From Maridesulfovibrio sp. (GTDB lineage: Bacteria > Desulfobacterota > Desulfovibrionia > Desulfovibrionales > Desulfovibrionaceae), in the NCBI RefSeq assembly GCF_963677005.1, contig NZ_OY781616.1:3109001-3173000 (forward strand): a DNA stretch of 64,000 bases, given 5' to 3'. Each line of letters begins with the position of its first letter. Position 1 is the first letter of the stretch. The translations under genes were made by a program, and so were the position numbers. The notes under the pieces were generated by a model. It was not told the origin of the DNA and searched no databases. It worked only from the letters and a program-made list of their open reading frames with translations. This document shows positions 61,744 to 64,000 of this stretch, one piece after another.

Positions 61744-64000
61744 CTACGGTTTTCTACACTCCGCCTGTGCGGCCAGTCTGGCCAGTTCCGCGAGACGGTC
61801 GTCCGCTCTGCGGTATAATGATCCTTCCGGGAACTTACCGTTTCCGTCCACTTCCCCGGCTTCTACACCGGTCAGTATCAGCATGGCCTCTTCAATGGTT
61901 GTTACCGGGTAGATGTGGAACTGTTTTTTTTGCACGGCTTCGATGATTTCGTCTCTGAGCATAAGGTTTACCACATTATCAGCAGGAAAGATAACACCCT
62001 GTTTGCCATTGAACCCGCGACGGCGACAGACTTCGAAGAATCCCTCAATCTTGCGGCTGACTCCGCCCACGGCCATGATCATCCCGGACTGGCTCACCGC
62101 GCCGGTGAAAGCATAATCATATTTAATAGGCACTCCGGAAAGAGAGGAAAGGAGCGCGGCAAGCTCCGCTCCCGAGGCCGAATCGCCTTCTATACCAGCA
62201 TAGCTTTGTTCGAAGCACAGGCTTCCGGTCATGACAATGGGCTTGTCCTGAGCGAAGAGCCGGACCAGACAGCTCTTGATGATCATCATCCCCTTGGTGT
62301 GGATGGGACCGCCCATGCGGGCCTCCCGTTCCAGGTCGAGGATGCCCCCGTGTCCTACTCCTACGGTACAGGAAATGCGGTGCGGAAGCCCGAATTCATA
62401 ATCGCCGAACAGGGTTACGGAAAGTCCGTTGGCATGGCCCACCCCTTCTCCGGTGGTTTCAACCTTGATGACCTCCCGGTCATACTCGGTCATGAATTCC
62501 TCTTCATAGAGATTGGAACGGAAGTCCTTCATGGAGATGGCTTCGCCGATGGCCGGAAGATCGACCGTCTTCTTGCCGTCCAGTGCGGCAAGGGCCGAGG
62601 CTTCCACCATCATTTCCTTGATCAGCGGTATGCGCAGGGATAGTTTTGTCTGATCTTCGGCCAGTCTGCTGGAGTGGTCCACTATGCGTGCCAGTGAACT
62701 GCGCTCAAAGGGCAGCAGTTCCGCATCGGTGATTATCTTGCCGAGGACCCTTACAAACCGTTCAATATTTTCGGCATTGCGCTCGGCATAGAGCTGCATG
62801 TGTGCCTTGAGCTTGAAATATTTTCCGAAACGCTCATCATTGTATAGCAGCAGTTCGTACGTATCCTCCGATCCGATCAGAATTACGGTCAGGTCAAGGG
62901 GAATCGGTTCCGGTTCCAGGGTTTTGGTCCTGACCTGATCGCCTTCGCCCGGGTCCTCAATTCTGGCCTGCCCGGTGCGCAACGCACGCAGCAGTCCTTC
63001 CCATGATGACGGAGTAGTCAGGATATCGTCGGCATATACAATCAGGTATCCGTGATTGGCCTTGTGGATGTCACCGGCCCTTATAAGGGTGAAATCGGTA
63101 TACAGGGCGCCCATTTCGGATTCCCTTTCAATGGAGCCGAGCAGATTGAAGGGGGTGGGGTGGTCGGACATGACCACCGGGGCACCTTCAGTCTCGCTGT
63201 TATCCACAAGCAGGTTGACGTCAAAGCGGGAAAAAAGATCGTCCGCCGGGGACGCATCCGAAAGATTCAGTCCGGCCAGCGGCGAAGGGCTCGGCTGCTC
63301 GCGTGCCATGAACAGGTCGATGTTGTCGATAAGTTCGGATTCAATGTCGTCCAGATAATCCCTGATTGTCTCGAAGCTGTCATAATCCTTGTGCAGTGGA
63401 GCCAGCTGTTCTTTGAGCATCTCCTTGGCTGTTTCCTGATGGAGCTTGCGCTCGTCCTTGCGGAACCCCTCTTCCGTCTTGCCGATGCGACGCAGAATGG
63501 CGGTAATTTCGATCAGCAGGTCGTCTGCGGAATTGCGCAGGGTTTTACGCAGTTCCGGGTCAAGACGCTCGAATTCCTCGTCGTTGAGTATTCTTCCTTC
63601 CACGAGCGGAATCAGGGTCAGCCCGTTCTGATCGTCGATTTCAAGGCTGAATCCGCGCTCTTTGGCCAGGTCTTCCATTTTGGAAAACATATCCTCGCGT
63701 TCGTCCTGAAAAGTTCTGGAGATTTTTTCATGGGCCTTTACATGAGGTTCCCGTTCAAACCACGCCGGGAGCTGTTCCCTTATCTGAGCGGTTACATCCG
63801 CAAGGGCTTCCTTGAATTCCTTACCCTTGCCTGCAGGAAGGTTGACCGCGATCGGGCGGTCCTGGTGCGAAAAATTGTGCAGATACAACTGGTCAGGCGG
63901 AGTTGGGCGGTTTGCGGCCCTAAGTTTGAAATATTCTCTGGCAAAGTAGCTTCGTCCGAGATTGGCATCCCCGGAAAGGTAAAGATTGTGGCATGTCCCC
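61744..64000 (-). CDS. Lon-family ATP-dependent protease (LonB/YcbZ-like), 5' end outside window
   Basis: The gene runs off the right edge: the frame is open past the Met at 63888, and reading on gives LYLSGDANLGRSYFAREYFKL just inside the window, which is the start of the P-loop domain of Lon-related proteases. Seen here are the AAA-like region with inserted helical segments and a C-terminal S16 protease domain with the catalytic dyad: Ser in EGDSASGAELAAL and Lys in GGVSRKIEGFFEV. The P-loop reads GDANLGRS, with Arg where Lys is usual. Soluble or membrane-linked, it would degrade damaged or regulated proteins. The gene symbol is left open. Confidence 0.88.
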   Translation of the reverse strand, partial: GTCHNLYLSGDANLGRSYFAREYFKLRAANRPTPPDQLYLHNFSHQDRPIAVNLPAGKGKEFKEALADVTAQIREQLPAWFEREPHVKAHEKISRTFQDEREDMFSKMEDLAKERGFSLEIDDQNGLTLIPLVEGRILNDEEFERLDPELRKTLRNSADDLLIEITAILRRIGKTEEGFRKDERKLHQETAKEMLKEQLAPLHKDYDSFETIRDYLDDIESELIDNIDLFMAREQPSPSPLAGLNLSDASPADDLFSRFDVNLLVDNSETEGAPVVMSDHPTPFNLLGSIERESEMGALYTDFTLIRAGDIHKANHGYLIVYADDILTTPSSWEGLLRALRTGQARIEDPGEGDQVRTKTLEPEPIPLDLTVILIGSEDTYELLLYNDERFGKYFKLKAHMQLYAERNAENIERFVRVLGKIITDAELLPFERSSLARIVDHSSRLAEDQTKLSLRIPLIKEMMVEASALAALDGKKTVDLPAIGEAISMKDFRSNLYEEEFMTEYDREVIKVETTGEGVGHANGLSVTLFGDYEFGLPHRISCTVGVGHGGILDLEREARMGGPIHTKGMMIIKSCLVRLFAQDKPIVMTGSLCFEQSYAGIEGDSASGAELAALLSSLSGVPIKYDYAFTGAVSQSGMIMAVGGVSRKIEGFFEVCRRRGFNGKQGVIFPADNVVNLMLRDEIIEAVQKKQFHIYPVTTIEEAMLILTGVEAGEVDGNGKFPEGSLYRRADDRLAELARLAAQAECRKP

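Noticed and set aside
1..64000. CRISPR array, tRNA/rRNA genes, insertion sequence, prophage
   Set aside because: No regularly spaced repeats, cloverleaf-like sequences, transposase genes or phage structural genes were seen; the lone CI-like repressor has no phage neighbours.

Overview
The window looks like chromosomal DNA of a free-living, motile, Gram-negative sulfate-reducing deltaproteobacterium of the Desulfovibrionales (Maridesulfovibrio/Desulfovibrio type). This is inferred from an outer-membrane porin of the Desulfovibrio homotrimeric type, the many sigma54-type signals, the TonB/RND envelope systems and the style of the proteins; no rRNA or other marker is present. Coding DNA is roughly half GC and the intergenic DNA is distinctly AT-richer. 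I saw no tRNA, rRNA, CRISPR array, insertion sequence or prophage.

Layout. 1-3000: the tail of a solute-binding protein, a CI/LexA-like repressor and an orphan histidine kinase. 3119-8899: a co-directional run of serB, an NtrB/NtrC-like pair, a K+ channel and a cyclic-nucleotide-binding protein; rlpA follows. 10072-13117: a PepSY membrane protein and a DUF4405 membrane protein, divergent from an OmpR/CpxA-like pair. 13137-17309: the four-gene Anbu (ancestral proteasome) operon. 17741-19702: a ferredoxin-fused aldo/keto reductase and a glutamine amidotransferase. 19814-28943: a sulfur-amino-acid region with ridA, a cysteine desulfidase, a divergent ATC hydrolase, a five-gene branched-chain-type ABC transporter behind a sigma54 promoter, and a sigma54 activator just downstream. 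29146-33520: a periplasmic binding protein, a convergent pair of secreted transglutaminase-like paralogues and a Cys-tRNA(Pro) deacylase. 33714-40779: an RND efflux pair, a second DUF4405 protein and a second OmpR/kinase pair. 40913-46279: a small secreted protein and a tightly overlapping operon of response regulator, TonB receptor, YfiR and CHASE8-type kinase. 46532-56958: two flagellins and an operon of sigma factor, flgD, flgE, flgK, flgL and fliD. 57303-64000: an AraC regulator, the porin, a LysM lipoprotein, a conserved hypothetical and a truncated Lon-family protease.

How the genes may work together. The most coherent regulatory story is at 19814-28943. Cysteine desulfidase releases sulfide and 2-aminoacrylate, RidA clears the aminoacrylate, and ATC hydrolase makes a cysteine precursor. 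The cyuA promoter region and the liv promoter region share a repeated AATTCTCA motif. The liv region also carries two TGCGAA/TTCGCA palindromes placed like enhancer sites for a sigma54 activator, and such an activator, with a Cys-containing sensor domain, is encoded directly after the transporter. This suggests one thiol/amino-acid regulon.

The most novel-looking proteins are the convergent pair at 30546-32894. They are secreted, share a Cys-His-Asp arrangement of transglutaminase type and end in a repeat-like tail. A second recurring theme is a small His-bearing DUF4405 membrane protein next to an OmpR-type two-component pair, found twice in the window.
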